Notes under the pieces: model-generated | The model's input: the letters and a program-made list of their open reading frames with translations, nothing else | What the model was told of the DNA's origin: nothing | The model's database searches: none | From: Shewanella morhuae | GTDB taxonomy: Bacteria; Pseudomonadota; Gammaproteobacteria; Enterobacterales; Shewanellaceae | Assembly (NCBI RefSeq): GCF_900156405.1 | Contig: NZ_FTNN01000001.1 | Coordinates: 294,224-354,150, forward strand | Length of the DNA: 59,927 bases | Direction: 5' to 3' | In this document: one piece after another, positions 39,807 to 49,163 of the stretch | Position numbering within the stretch: the first letter of the stretch is position 1 | Layout of the letters: each line of letters begins with the position of its first letter | Translations under genes and position numbers: made by a program

Positions 39807-39938
39807 CTAAAAAGCTATAAGGCTGGTTTATCGGAACATATCTCATCGTTAAGCGCGGCCAAATATCGGTCTTATCCTGCTCGTACATACCATATGAGTA
39901 AGACATTTTACGCCGCTTTAAATTGAGCATAAAACCGC

Positions 39939-40520
39939 TTATTGGCAAACGTCAGTCAGTAATTGTTCGGCAAGATGTTGTAAGGTTTCCGCTTCAGGGT
40001 GAGTGTGGGCGAAAGTTCTTAAACCATAAATTCCCATCATTAAATATTGTGCTCTTTGCTCGCTGCTGCGATGACCTTGCAACAAACCTTGCAGTTTCGC
40101 GGCGGCGAATTGTTGCATCAACGCCAACTGCATGGCTTGCAGATACTGGTTGATGATGTTTTGGATTTCAACATCTTGTTCTGCAATTTCATTGAGCGCC
40201 TTAGTCAATAGACAGGCTTGGCCACTATCGCAACTTAAGCACTCAATAACCAGATAATCTAAGTAGGTTTTCAAATTGGCGATTACATTATCGCTATTGG
40301 CAAACAAACGGTTAAATTGCTCGCTCCTATCTAGTTGATACTGTTCAATGGCTGCGATTAATAATCCGCGTTTATTGGTGAAAGCACAGTAAATCGACCC
40401 TGGATGTAACCCCGTGGCTTGAGTGAGATCTTGCATGCTCGTTTTGGTGTAACCCTTGTGCATGAAGGCGGCCATAGCGCCGCGAAGTACCTGTTCTCGA
40501 TCGAACTCTGCATTACGCAT
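39939..40520 (-). CDS. TetR-family transcriptional repressor
   Basis: 193 aa. N-terminal HTH (about 8-55): REQVLRGAMAAFMHKGYTKTSMQDLTQATGLHPGSIYCAFTNKRGLL is the TetR pattern with the recognition helix around HPGSIYCAF. The C-terminal ligand domain contains several Cys (ECLSCDSGQACLL), so a thiol- or electrophile-sensing NemR-like mode is possible. Divergent from the Old Yellow Enzyme gene with three operators between them, which it presumably represses and lifts on electrophile exposure. Confidence 0.9.
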   Translation of the reverse strand: MRNAEFDREQVLRGAMAAFMHKGYTKTSMQDLTQATGLHPGSIYCAFTNKRGLLIAAIEQYQLDRSEQFNRLFANSDNVIANLKTYLDYLVIECLSCDSGQACLLTKALNEIAEQDVEIQNIINQYLQAMQLALMQQFAAAKLQGLLQGHRSSEQRAQYLMMGIYGLRTFAHTHPEAETLQHLAEQLLTDVCQ

Positions 40521-40569
40521 CGAATTTAATTCACCTAGTTGACATACTTAGGCGAAATTCTACCTAAAT

Positions 40570-40636
40570 TTGAACGGACATTCAAAAATAAACTTGAATG
40601 ATCATTCAAATAATAATATCTTGAACGCATATTCAA
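40570..40636. promoter_or_regulatory. Three tandem TetR-type operators
   Basis: TTGAACGGACATTCAA (40570-40585), TTGAATGATCATTCAA (40594-40609, perfect palindrome) and TTGAACGCATATTCAA (40621-40636). All follow TTGAAYG-nn-CATTCAA with start-to-start spacings of 24 and 27 bp. They lie in the 132-bp gap between the divergent tetR and OYE genes; the last site ends 16 bp before the OYE start, so binding would block its promoter. Confidence 0.8.
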
Positions 40637-40652
40637 GAATGGGACCAGAAAA

Positions 40653-41720
40653 ATGACCACACAAACTGCGCCAAATCTATTGGCTAATCTGTTCGAAACC
40701 TACTCGCTTAACGACACTATTAGCTTAAAAAATCGTATTCTTATGGCTCCATTAACCCGCTGTATGGCGGATGCTAATTTGGTGCCAACCGACGATATGG
40801 TTGCTTATTATGAACGCCGCGCCGAAGCAGGTTTGATTATCACTGAGGCGACGATTATTCGTCCTGATGGCCAAGGTTACCCCAATACTCCGGGTATTTT
40901 TACTCAAGCGCAAATAGCCGGCTGGCGCAAAGTGACCGATGCAGTACATGCTAAAGACGGTAAGATCTTTGTACAGTTATGGCATACGGGCCGTGTATCT
41001 CATCCACACTTTTTCGGTGGTGGCGATGTACTTGCTGCATCAGCACAAAAGATTGAAGGCAGCGTACCCAGAATGCGCGAACTGACTTATGTCACGCCAA
41101 AAGCTGCCACGCTCGAAGATATTCAAGGTTTAGTGCGTGATTACGCCAAAGCGGCAGAAAATGCCATTGAAGCGGGCTTTGATGGCGTTGAAATCCACGG
41201 TGCTAATGGTTATTTAATTGATACCTTTTTACACCATGACAGCAATCGCCGCACCGATGAATACGGTGGCACTCCGGCCAATATGTCCCGCTTTGCACTG
41301 GAAGTGGTTGATGCTGTCGCGGCGCGTATTGGTAAAGACAGAACCGGTTTACGGATTTCTCCGGGCGCCTATTTCAACATGGCAGCCGATAGCCGTGACC
41401 GTGCAGTGTTTGATTATTTTTTACCTGAGCTTGAGTCGCGCGATATCGCCTTTTTGCATATTGGTATTTTTGATGACAGCATGCAGTTCGACTATCTTGA
41501 CGGCAATGCTTCAAGTTATGTGCGCGCCCACTATGGTAAAACCTTAGTCGGAGTCGGAAGCTACAGCGCCCAATCTGCGAGCGAAGCGATTGCAACGGAT
41601 AAGTTCGACTTGATTGCTATCGGTCGTCCATTTATTGCCAATCCTGATTATGTTGCCCGCGTGCGTGATGGCGTTGAACTCGTACCGTACAGCGACGAAA
41701 TGTTAACAAGCTTAGTGTGA
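40653..41720 (+). CDS. nemA: Old Yellow Enzyme family alkene reductase (NemA-like)
   Basis: 355 aa FMN-dependent, NADPH-driven reductase of electrophilic alkenes, nitro compounds and N-ethylmaleimide. KNRILMAPLTRCMADANLVPT binds FMN; VQLWHTGRVSHP and GFDGVEIHGANGYLIDTFLH carry the conserved His/Asn pair (HGAN); DSNRRTDEYGG is the OYE signature, and IAIGRPFIANP closes the FMN phosphate site. Catalytic Tyr is usual at the Y of TDEYGG or near it. Controlled by the divergent TetR protein through the three operators. GGGA precedes ATG. Confidence 0.95.
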   Translation: MTTQTAPNLLANLFETYSLNDTISLKNRILMAPLTRCMADANLVPTDDMVAYYERRAEAGLIITEATIIRPDGQGYPNTPGIFTQAQIAGWRKVTDAVHAKDGKIFVQLWHTGRVSHPHFFGGGDVLAASAQKIEGSVPRMRELTYVTPKAATLEDIQGLVRDYAKAAENAIEAGFDGVEIHGANGYLIDTFLHHDSNRRTDEYGGTPANMSRFALEVVDAVAARIGKDRTGLRISPGAYFNMAADSRDRAVFDYFLPELESRDIAFLHIGIFDDSMQFDYLDGNASSYVRAHYGKTLVGVGSYSAQSASEAIATDKFDLIAIGRPFIANPDYVARVRDGVELVPYSDEMLTSLV

Positions 41721-41749
41721 TTGTGCTTAATAGCTGAATAACTTAATAA

Positions 41750-41781
41750 AGAAAGGGTTAGCATTTGCTAACCCTTTTTAT
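41750..41781. terminator. Bidirectional intrinsic terminator
   Basis: AAAGGGTTAGCA / TGCTAACCCTTT with T- and A-runs between the convergent OYE and Lon-like genes. Confidence 0.9.
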
Positions 41782-41817
41782 TTGCGTGGTTTACGCTGTT
41801 TTGATTAGTGCGATGGT

Positions 41818-44235
41818 TTAATCTGTTTTAGCCAATGCTCTTAGTGTCGTGAGTTTTTGTTGGGCGATGCCAAAAATACTCTCTGGAGCATATTGCTCAG
41901 AGTTCGGTAATGCCGTTGGCGACAAACCTCCCGCACTTTTACCCAGTAGTAGCTCCATTGCCTGAGTTACATGGGTGATAGCCCAAATGTGAAACTCCCC
42001 AAGTGCAACCGCATCGACAATATCTTTACGCAGCATTAGGTTGGCGACGTTCGAGGCGGGAATAATCACCCCTTGCTCTGCTGAGCGGCCCTTGATTTTG
42101 CAAACATCAAAAAAGCCTTCAATCTTTTCATTCACGCCACCAATAGGCTGTGCCTCACCAAACTGGTTCATCGAACCGGTTATGGCAATATCTTGCCTGA
42201 GTGCTTGCTCACTAATGGCTGAGATAATAGCGCAGCATTCGGCCATTGAGGCGCTGTCGCCGTCTACACCGCTGTAAGATTGCTCAAAGGTGAGATAAGT
42301 GGTGAGCGGGATGTGCGCCGTTTTACCTAAAACCGAGGCTAAATAAGCAGTTAAAATCAGTACGCCCTTAGAGTGAATTTGCCCTCCAAGTTTGACTCTA
42401 TGTTCGATATCCATCACTTCGCCTTTACCAAAGGCCGTGGTTGCAGTGATTCGATTAGGCATACCAAACTGGTGATCTGAGGTCGATATCACAGATAACG
42501 CATTAATTTGTCCGATCACCTTACCTTGAGTACTGATCAAGGTTGTGCCGTTACTGAAGCTTTGCATTATGTTGTCGTGTAGGCGTGAGACTCGTTGCTC
42601 TTGATTACGTAGCGCTTGCTCAACGTGTAGCACTGAAATTTGTTCACTGCTTGCTAATTTTGCGCAGTAGTTAGACTCTCGCAGCAGGTTAGCCACATTA
42701 GCAGAGTGCAGTGACAGCTTTTGCTGATCCTCAGCTTCACGTGAGCTGTATTCGATGATACGGGCTATAGCGGCGCGGTCGCAGTGCAGCATGTTGTTAT
42801 CGTGCACTATGCTAGAAATAAAACGAGCATAGTGCGCCTCAGAGGTTGGAGTTCTGTCCATCAGATCTTCAAAGTCAGCGGTAACACGAAATAACTCACT
42901 AAAATCAGGATCATAATGCTGTAACAGCTGATAGGTTTCATGATCGCCAAAAAGAATAATTTTCACATCTAACGGGATAGGTTCAGGTGCCAGAGAAATC
43001 GTACCTGATAGTGAAACTTCCCGTTCGAGTGAGCTTAAATCTAGTTTACGTGAACGCAGGGCACGCTTGAGCCCGTCCCACACATAAGGGCGCTCTAATA
43101 CTTTAACCGCGTCCATCAACAGTACGCCGCCGTTAGCTTTGTGCAGGCTACCTGAGCGAATAAGCGAAAAGTCGGTGAACACAGTGCCCCTAAATGTAGC
43201 ATTTTCTACATAGCCAAATAGACTGTGATAACTAGGGCTTTCTTCGACAACGATGGGGAATTTTTGCGTCCCTTGGCTGACTAAAACATTAACTTGATAG
43301 CGGCGGGGCATTTTCTTTTCAAGTGAGGCGTAGGCTAAACCGAGTTGTTCTTCGCTTTCCTCTAAAAAAATATCCAGATTATCTAAGATATCAGCCTGCA
43401 TACCGGTTAAAAAGGTGCGCGCCTCAGGCTGATGTTTAAACTTATCTTTGAGTGGCTTAATAAAATGAATTAACACTTCTTTGGCAACTTGCTCGTCATG
43501 CTCTTGCTGTTTATCGCTGAACTCTTCTTCCCATTCGGTTATCTGGCGAATAATGCCGCGCAGCTTAACTTCAAGTCCATTTATATTACTTTCAAATTGG
43601 TTACGCTCAGCCTCTGTCAGCGCTTCAAATGAGCTTTCATCATGGGGTTCTTCACCATTGAGCGCCACCATTTGATAGTCGCCCTGTAGGGTTAAGCTAA
43701 GCTCTATGCCTTTTTGCTTCGCTTCTTCGGTTAATTCTGATAATGCCGCTTCTTGTTTTCGTGCGAGTTGGCTTTTGAGCTTTTCGGTGCGGGCATAATA
43801 CATTTCGTTATCAAAGGCTAAGGGCATAGCTTTGACCAGTTTTAACATTAACTTTTCAATGAACTTTTTAAACTCAAGCCCAGTACCTGCATTGAGTTTG
43901 AGCACTTTTGGGCTACGAGTATCATCAAAATTAACCACATAACACCAATCGTACAGAGTATGATCGCTAGGCTCGTGGCGGCTTAAATAGCGCAGCATCA
44001 TAGTGCGTTTTCCTAAGCCGTTTTGACCGATGGCATAAATATTATAGCCCTTCTCTTTAATCCCCATCGCAAACTCTACCGCTTGCTGGGCGCGTTCTTG
44101 GCCCACAATATCGTCAAGTGGCGTGAGTTCAGCCGTAGACTGACAATCTTTGCTTAATTGTTCGAGTTCGCAAATGCGATATAGTTGTTTGCTGTCCAGT
44201 AGGGTGGCTTGGCGTGATACGACGTCAGTTGGCAT
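41818..44235 (-). CDS. Lon-family ATP-dependent protease (LonB/YcbZ-like, S16)
   Basis: 805 aa. The P-loop region is IYAIGQNGLGKRTMMLRYL (about 65-83), GxxGxGK followed by Arg then Thr. A coiled-coil insertion runs from about 140 to 290, followed by ANGGVLLMDAVKVLERPYVWDGLKRAL, a Walker-B-like segment. The C-terminal S16 protease domain has Ser in GDSASMAECC and Lys in GVNEKIEGFFDVCK, the Lon Ser-Lys dyad. It is soluble, without the TM of archaeal LonB. The frame opens at 44319, but ATG 44235 has AAGGA 5 nt upstream. Substrates unknown. Confidence 0.92.
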   Translation of the reverse strand: MPTDVVSRQATLLDSKQLYRICELEQLSKDCQSTAELTPLDDIVGQERAQQAVEFAMGIKEKGYNIYAIGQNGLGKRTMMLRYLSRHEPSDHTLYDWCYVVNFDDTRSPKVLKLNAGTGLEFKKFIEKLMLKLVKAMPLAFDNEMYYARTEKLKSQLARKQEAALSELTEEAKQKGIELSLTLQGDYQMVALNGEEPHDESSFEALTEAERNQFESNINGLEVKLRGIIRQITEWEEEFSDKQQEHDEQVAKEVLIHFIKPLKDKFKHQPEARTFLTGMQADILDNLDIFLEESEEQLGLAYASLEKKMPRRYQVNVLVSQGTQKFPIVVEESPSYHSLFGYVENATFRGTVFTDFSLIRSGSLHKANGGVLLMDAVKVLERPYVWDGLKRALRSRKLDLSSLEREVSLSGTISLAPEPIPLDVKIILFGDHETYQLLQHYDPDFSELFRVTADFEDLMDRTPTSEAHYARFISSIVHDNNMLHCDRAAIARIIEYSSREAEDQQKLSLHSANVANLLRESNYCAKLASSEQISVLHVEQALRNQEQRVSRLHDNIMQSFSNGTTLISTQGKVIGQINALSVISTSDHQFGMPNRITATTAFGKGEVMDIEHRVKLGGQIHSKGVLILTAYLASVLGKTAHIPLTTYLTFEQSYSGVDGDSASMAECCAIISAISEQALRQDIAITGSMNQFGEAQPIGGVNEKIEGFFDVCKIKGRSAEQGVIIPASNVANLMLRKDIVDAVALGEFHIWAITHVTQAMELLLGKSAGGLSPTALPNSEQYAPESIFGIAQQKLTTLRALAKTD

Positions 44236-44726
44236 AAGTATCCTTGTTTTTAGCCTTATTATTTCCATTGTAGACAATAAGATAGCATTTTTGTCAAACA
44301 TAAATTCGTAATTGACCATTTATGTTGTTAGGGCGAGGTGCTCTAGCGCGAAAAGAACTGCATGGCACTGTATCTATACTTAACTCATTAGCGATAAGCC
44401 ATTGTTAGTTATTCAACTTGTTGAAATGGCATGTTCATTTTTTGTGCTAAAGTTATAAAGGTAATATTGACCGAATTGAACTTGATTGGTGTCGCTCATT
44501 ACACAAGGAACACGGCAGTGAATGGTTTGACCTCTAAAGCGGGTAAAGGCCGATATGATGCCGTTGTGTAGGAGCTGAAATTAGCATTGATTGATGTATT
44601 GAATTGAGATACAGAATGTATTTTTTGGTTGATTAACGCTTATCTGTAGAATTCTATTGAGTATATGTTTGGCTCTATAGCGTTCTAACCTCAAGTGTAT
44701 TAAGTTGTAACTAGGTGTTAGACAAG
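44236..44726. other. Intergenic region upstream of the GGDEF-EAL gene
   Basis: About 490 bp between divergent genes. No gene, RNA family or operator could be supported. The ORF at 44581-44895 on the minus strand overlaps the real coding start and has no family character. Confidence 0.4.
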
Positions 44727-47411
44727 ATGATAAATATGCCCATTTCGCAGCAACAACTTGACCTCTGGTTAGCAGATTTAAATTTAATTGCTGATATATC
44801 AAGCTGTAAAGCCACGCTATTAACGTGGAGTGCTGTGGATGAGCTGAGTTGTTTGTTATGTTCAGACGCCGTTGTTGAAAACGAAATACAGGCAATTCTT
44901 ACTCAGTTGAGTGGCGGGAAAGTCATCAACGCTAACTCTACGACTGCCTCACCTGCATTTACCGCTGACCGTTATAGTAAAGATCACGCCGCTCAAAACA
45001 CCACCATTCTGGATAAGCGGGTTAGCTTGAGTGAGCCCATTTCGCAATCGCTGCCGCTAGGGGTTAGTCAGCACTGCACATTTTTATCACCCTCGCAATT
45101 ATCAACACTGGTAGGTAAGGCTGAATTGATTACCGATACTCAGCTTCATCCTGCTTGGTGCACATGTACTCCCGTCGGTAGTGTCATTTTTATCTCACTG
45201 GCTTGGCCATCCGAAACTAATTTTGGCTTCTTATGTTTTTACCATAATGATCCACAGGGTATTGATGGCAAAACATTTCAGCTGGCTAAGCTTGTTGGTG
45301 AGAGTATTCAACGGCAGCTAGCTGACATATTACGCCAGTACAATGCGGCTGAATCGCTCAATCGTGGCACGCCCAATCATATTGATGTGATTGATTTACA
45401 ATCATTCATCGATAGTTTTGACGAACATATTTGGATGAAAAATACCGATGGTATATACACTTTGTGTAATCGAAGCGTTGAACAAGCCTGGGCAAAGTCG
45501 CGCAGCGAGATCATTGGCCGAACCGATGTCGAGCTTTTTGGTGCCGATGCGGCTGATATCTATCTTGAAGGTGACCGGTTTGCGATTGAATCGGGTACAC
45601 CTATTATCGTCGCTGAGTGTTTAGAAGGTGCAGAGCCTAAACAACATCTTTGGCTAGAAACGCTAAAACTGCCCACATTCAATGCAACTGGTGATTTTGC
45701 AGGTGTTATTGGGATGACGCGTAATATTTCAAAGCATAAAGCCGTTGAAGATCAGCTTACGTTAGCGACCAATGTATTTAAACACTCCTTTGAAGGCGTT
45801 GTAGTCACTGACAGACACGGCAATATTACCGATGTTAACGGTGCGTATTTTGAAATAACAGGCTATACGAGGGAGGAGTTACTCGGTCAAAATCCACGTA
45901 TTTTGAGTTCAGGTCGCCATGATAAAACGTTTTTCGATACCCTTTGGAATACCTTACTGATTAACGGTAAATGGAATGGGGAAATCTGGAATCGGCGTAA
46001 AAATGGTGCTATTTTCCCGCAAAATATCAGTATCAGTACCATCTATGATGAAGTCGGTGATATTCGTTATTTTGTGGCGGTGTTTGCCGATATTTCTGCA
46101 CAGAAACAGAATGAAGCACAACTTACACACTTGGCGTATTACGATCCGTTAACGCAATTACCTAATCGTATGAAGTTTATGATGCAGCTCAAACAAGAGG
46201 TGCGACGCGCTAAGCAGCTCAATTTACAATTAGCGACGGTAATGATAGATGTCGATTTGTTTAAGCATATCAACGACAGCTTTGGCCATAGCATAGGCGA
46301 TGAAATGTTAGTCGAACTTGCTAAACGATTACGCAGTCAAGTCGAGGAGCAGGATGTATTATCGCGCATTGGCGGTGATGAATTTGTAGTGTTAATTACG
46401 GATATTAATAATGGTGAAGAGGCCACGCTTGCCATTAATCAGCTGCGCCAAGTATTTGATCAACCTTTTATAGTGAGCACTGGCGATCATTTACGTTTAA
46501 CCGCGAGTATGGGGGTGTCTTTGTACCCGAATGATGGGCAAGATGCAGACACTTTATTGCGTAACGCCGATGCAGCTATGTATTGCGCCAAAAATGATGG
46601 CCGTAATAATTATGCTTTTTATACTGAATCTTTAACTCAACTGTCGCTTGAACACCTTAAACTGCAAAGTGCCCTCTATGGTGCAATTGAACAAAATGCT
46701 TTGTATTTGATGTACCAGCCGAAACTTGATTTAGTGACCCGTAAAACCGTTGGGTTTGAAGCGCTATTGCGTTGGCATGATCCCCAGCTTGGTTTAATTT
46801 CTCCGGCGGTATTTATCCCCATAGCTGAAAAAATTGGTCTTATCCATGACATTGGTTTATGGGTGTTAGAAACCGCCTGTCGTCAGGGAATGCGCTGGCT
46901 TCGCGATGGTAAATATTTTGGCCGTATTGCGGTCAATGTTGCTGGGCAGCAGTTGCAACGTAGCTCGTTTGTTGATGATGTAAAACGTGTTTTAGCTGAA
47001 ACGGGTTTACCAGCCAAACACTTAGAACTTGAAGTGACCGAAAGTGTGATGATGCAAAATCCAGAGGTCGCCATTCGTGATTTAAAACGACTTGGCGATC
47101 TGGGAATCGAATTATCGGTAGATGATTTTGGCACGGGTTACTCATCATTAAATTATTTAAAAAAACTGCCTATCCATAAACTCAAGATCGATCAATCTTT
47201 CGTGCGTGATATTCCCTTTGACACTAATAACACCGCCATCGCAAAAGCTGTGATTGCGCTTGGACATGCGTTGAAGCTCGATATTGTGGCCGAAGGCGTT
47301 GAAACCCAAGAGCAAGCTGATTTTCTGCTGCAAAATCACTGCGATCAAGCTCAAGGTTATCTCTTTAGTCGTCCACAACTCCCGCAGGATCTTGACGGGT
47401 TTTTATCGTGA
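44727..47411 (+). CDS. PAS-PAS-GGDEF-EAL c-di-GMP signalling protein
   Basis: About 894 aa, no TM. An N-terminal GAF-like region (about 110-215), PAS 1 (about 225-340: FDEHIWMKNTDGIYTLCNRS), PAS 2 with PAC (about 345-465: FEGVVVTDRHGNITDVNGAYFEITGYTREELLG), GGDEF (549-553, RIGGDEF intact) and EAL (678-680, GFEALLRW). The EAL domain keeps VTESVMM, DDFGTGYSSL and AEGVETQEQ, so phosphodiesterase activity is expected. The inhibitory I-site position reads EEQD instead of RxxD, so product feedback on the cyclase is unlikely. A GTG at 44715 is in frame; ATG 44727 is preferred weakly (AGG 11 nt upstream). Confidence 0.92.
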   Translation: MINMPISQQQLDLWLADLNLIADISSCKATLLTWSAVDELSCLLCSDAVVENEIQAILTQLSGGKVINANSTTASPAFTADRYSKDHAAQNTTILDKRVSLSEPISQSLPLGVSQHCTFLSPSQLSTLVGKAELITDTQLHPAWCTCTPVGSVIFISLAWPSETNFGFLCFYHNDPQGIDGKTFQLAKLVGESIQRQLADILRQYNAAESLNRGTPNHIDVIDLQSFIDSFDEHIWMKNTDGIYTLCNRSVEQAWAKSRSEIIGRTDVELFGADAADIYLEGDRFAIESGTPIIVAECLEGAEPKQHLWLETLKLPTFNATGDFAGVIGMTRNISKHKAVEDQLTLATNVFKHSFEGVVVTDRHGNITDVNGAYFEITGYTREELLGQNPRILSSGRHDKTFFDTLWNTLLINGKWNGEIWNRRKNGAIFPQNISISTIYDEVGDIRYFVAVFADISAQKQNEAQLTHLAYYDPLTQLPNRMKFMMQLKQEVRRAKQLNLQLATVMIDVDLFKHINDSFGHSIGDEMLVELAKRLRSQVEEQDVLSRIGGDEFVVLITDINNGEEATLAINQLRQVFDQPFIVSTGDHLRLTASMGVSLYPNDGQDADTLLRNADAAMYCAKNDGRNNYAFYTESLTQLSLEHLKLQSALYGAIEQNALYLMYQPKLDLVTRKTVGFEALLRWHDPQLGLISPAVFIPIAEKIGLIHDIGLWVLETACRQGMRWLRDGKYFGRIAVNVAGQQLQRSSFVDDVKRVLAETGLPAKHLELEVTESVMMQNPEVAIRDLKRLGDLGIELSVDDFGTGYSSLNYLKKLPIHKLKIDQSFVRDIPFDTNNTAIAKAVIALGHALKLDIVAEGVETQEQADFLLQNHCDQAQGYLFSRPQLPQDLDGFLS

Positions 47412-47505
47412 AGTTCCTAATGGCATAGCAGGCTAGTGTCATGCTGCTAGTCGCTTAGGTTTGTGTCTGTTAACATTCTGCCATTATTTTCTGCGGCGAT
47501 TTACA

Positions 47506-48744
47506 ATGTCCTTTAGTGTTTTGTCCTTAAATTCCACGTTAGTGAGCACTTTAGCCAATCTGGGTTATGAGGCGCCTACACCTATTCAATTAGAAGCCAT
47601 TCCCGTTATTTTAGCGAAACGCGATGTCATGGCGGGCGCCCAAACGGGTACCGGTAAAACCGCAGCATTTGCATTACCCATTTTGCATCATTTATTAGCA
47701 CTTTGCCCTTCACCAGATTTAGCCGCAGTTAGGCCGATACGCGCGTTAGTGTTAGTGCCAACGCGGGAGTTGGCGGTGCAGGTACAACAGAGCTTTGTTA
47801 AGTATGCTAAAGGAAGCGATATTCGTGTCGGTATCGCCTACGGCGGCGTGAGTATTGATGCACAGGTGGCCGTTTTTAATACTGGGATTGATGTATTAGT
47901 GGCAACGCCAGGCCGCTTACTCGACCACCTCAGACAAGGTGCGCTAAGCCTTAAGCAACTGACTATGCTAGTGTTTGATGAGGCAGACCGTATGCTCGAT
48001 ATGGGTTTTATGAATGAAATCCAAGCCGTGCTCAAGCAAGTACCCAGTGACAGGCAAACGCTATTATTTTCTGCCACTTTAGATGCCGCTATTTTTAGCT
48101 TAAGCAAAACCTTACTGCGCGATCCTAAGTTGATTGAAGTCGCCAAGCGCAATACTACCGCCGCAGAGATTGAGCAAGTTGTTTACGCCGTTGATGCCGA
48201 CCGTAAAACTGAACTGGTTAGCCACTTAGTGCGCAGTAAACATTGGCAACAAGTGCTAATTTTTAGCCGCACTAAACAAGGCGTCGATAAGCTCGCTTTG
48301 CAGCTTAATAAAGCCAATATCATCACCCAGGCTTTTCATGGCGACTTATCCCAAGGTGCGCGCGAAAAAGTATTGCAGGAGTTTAAACAAGGTAAAATTC
48401 AAGTGTTGGTGGCAACAGATGTTGCCGCCCGTGGCTTAGATATTGTTGAACTCAAATACGTGATTAACTTTGAGCTGCCGTTTATTGCGCAGGATTATAT
48501 CCACCGAATTGGCCGCACAGGCCGTGCCGGCAGTGCAGGGCTGGCTATCACGCTCTTTAGTCAAGATGATGCTCTACTACTGGAGGAGGTCGAGGTGGTT
48601 CTCGACAAACGCTTACCGCAACAATGGTTCCCCTGCTTTGAGCCCGACTTTAATAAGATGGAAGCTGAACCAAGACGCAACGGTAAAGCGGCTCAAAAAC
48701 AGCGTGCTAAGAAGCGTGCATTAGGCACAAAGGGCAGCAGATAG
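47506..48744 (+). CDS. rhlE: DEAD-box ATP-dependent RNA helicase RhlE
   Basis: 412 aa from the ATG at 47506, which aligns with E. coli RhlE (MSF-x-L). Motifs: LGYEAPTPIQLEAIP (Q), AGAQTGTGKTAAF (I), PTRELAVQ, ATPGRLLDHL, FDEADRMLDMGF (DEAD), LFSATLD, DVAARGLDIVEL and HRIGRTGRAGSAG. It has a short basic tail ending KKRALGTKGSR. The frame can open with TTG at 47461. A second RhlE-like helicase is at 17876-19177, so the organism keeps at least two. Confidence 0.94.
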   Translation: MSFSVLSLNSTLVSTLANLGYEAPTPIQLEAIPVILAKRDVMAGAQTGTGKTAAFALPILHHLLALCPSPDLAAVRPIRALVLVPTRELAVQVQQSFVKYAKGSDIRVGIAYGGVSIDAQVAVFNTGIDVLVATPGRLLDHLRQGALSLKQLTMLVFDEADRMLDMGFMNEIQAVLKQVPSDRQTLLFSATLDAAIFSLSKTLLRDPKLIEVAKRNTTAAEIEQVVYAVDADRKTELVSHLVRSKHWQQVLIFSRTKQGVDKLALQLNKANIITQAFHGDLSQGAREKVLQEFKQGKIQVLVATDVAARGLDIVELKYVINFELPFIAQDYIHRIGRTGRAGSAGLAITLFSQDDALLLEEVEVVLDKRLPQQWFPCFEPDFNKMEAEPRRNGKAAQKQRAKKRALGTKGSR

Positions 48745-48854
48745 CTGAAATTGTAATGAGCATTAGATGCTCATCTATCGCGTTAATATTAGTAAAGCTG
48801 TTTGCATATCATGGATGATACATGGGGTAGTAAGCGGCTGATTTAACTGTATGG

Positions 48855-48966
48855 CAACGCGCTTTATACTGCTGTTTAAGGCTTTTGACAGAGCACCACT
48901 ATGCCTTCAATCCTTCGCCTTGTCTAAAACTCCCGCTGAATGAACAAATAGATAATACGATTGTTA
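48855..48966. mobile_element. MITE-like element, partial inverted copy
   Basis: Read on the minus strand this matches the left half (about 665-792) of the element at 665-927: terminal part with TAATACGATTG / CAATCGTATTA, then GCGGGAGTT, AGACAAGGCGAAGG, TTGAAGGCATAGTGGTGCT and AGTATAAAGCGCGTTG. It lacks the second half with CTCACAGGCATT. It lies in the 412-bp gap between rhlE and rudS; 48967-49086 shows nothing else. Confidence 0.75.
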
Positions 48967-49086
48967 GCATATGCTTATCCTGAGTTTAGGTTACTTATCT
49001 TGTAACTCCATTCTTTACTATTAAGTGTGCCAATACGCAGTGTTTTACGCGTTTCAGGAGATAATCCAGCAATATTAAAAAATATC

Positions 49087-49163
49087 TATACAAAAACTTG
49101 ATCCTTGTACAAGTATGAGCCGTAATGAAAGCTATAGTTATACAAGGAGCTTACTTATGTACA
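49087..49163 (+). promoter_or_regulatory. Promoter region of the photoprotection operon with two MerR-type operators
   Basis: Two copies of TATACA-N13-TGTACA: 49087-49111 and 49139-49163, start-to-start 52 bp (about five helical turns). The first brackets TGATCC (49099-49104), followed after 16 bp by CGTAA (49121-49125); TGATCC-type -35 elements are known from promoters of the singlet-oxygen ChrR/sigma-E (ECF11) group. The second operator covers the AAGGAG and ATG of rudS. A sigma70 -10 candidate, TATAGT, is at 49133-49138. The MerR protein encoded by the second gene is the obvious ligand. Inferred, not tested. Confidence 0.65.
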
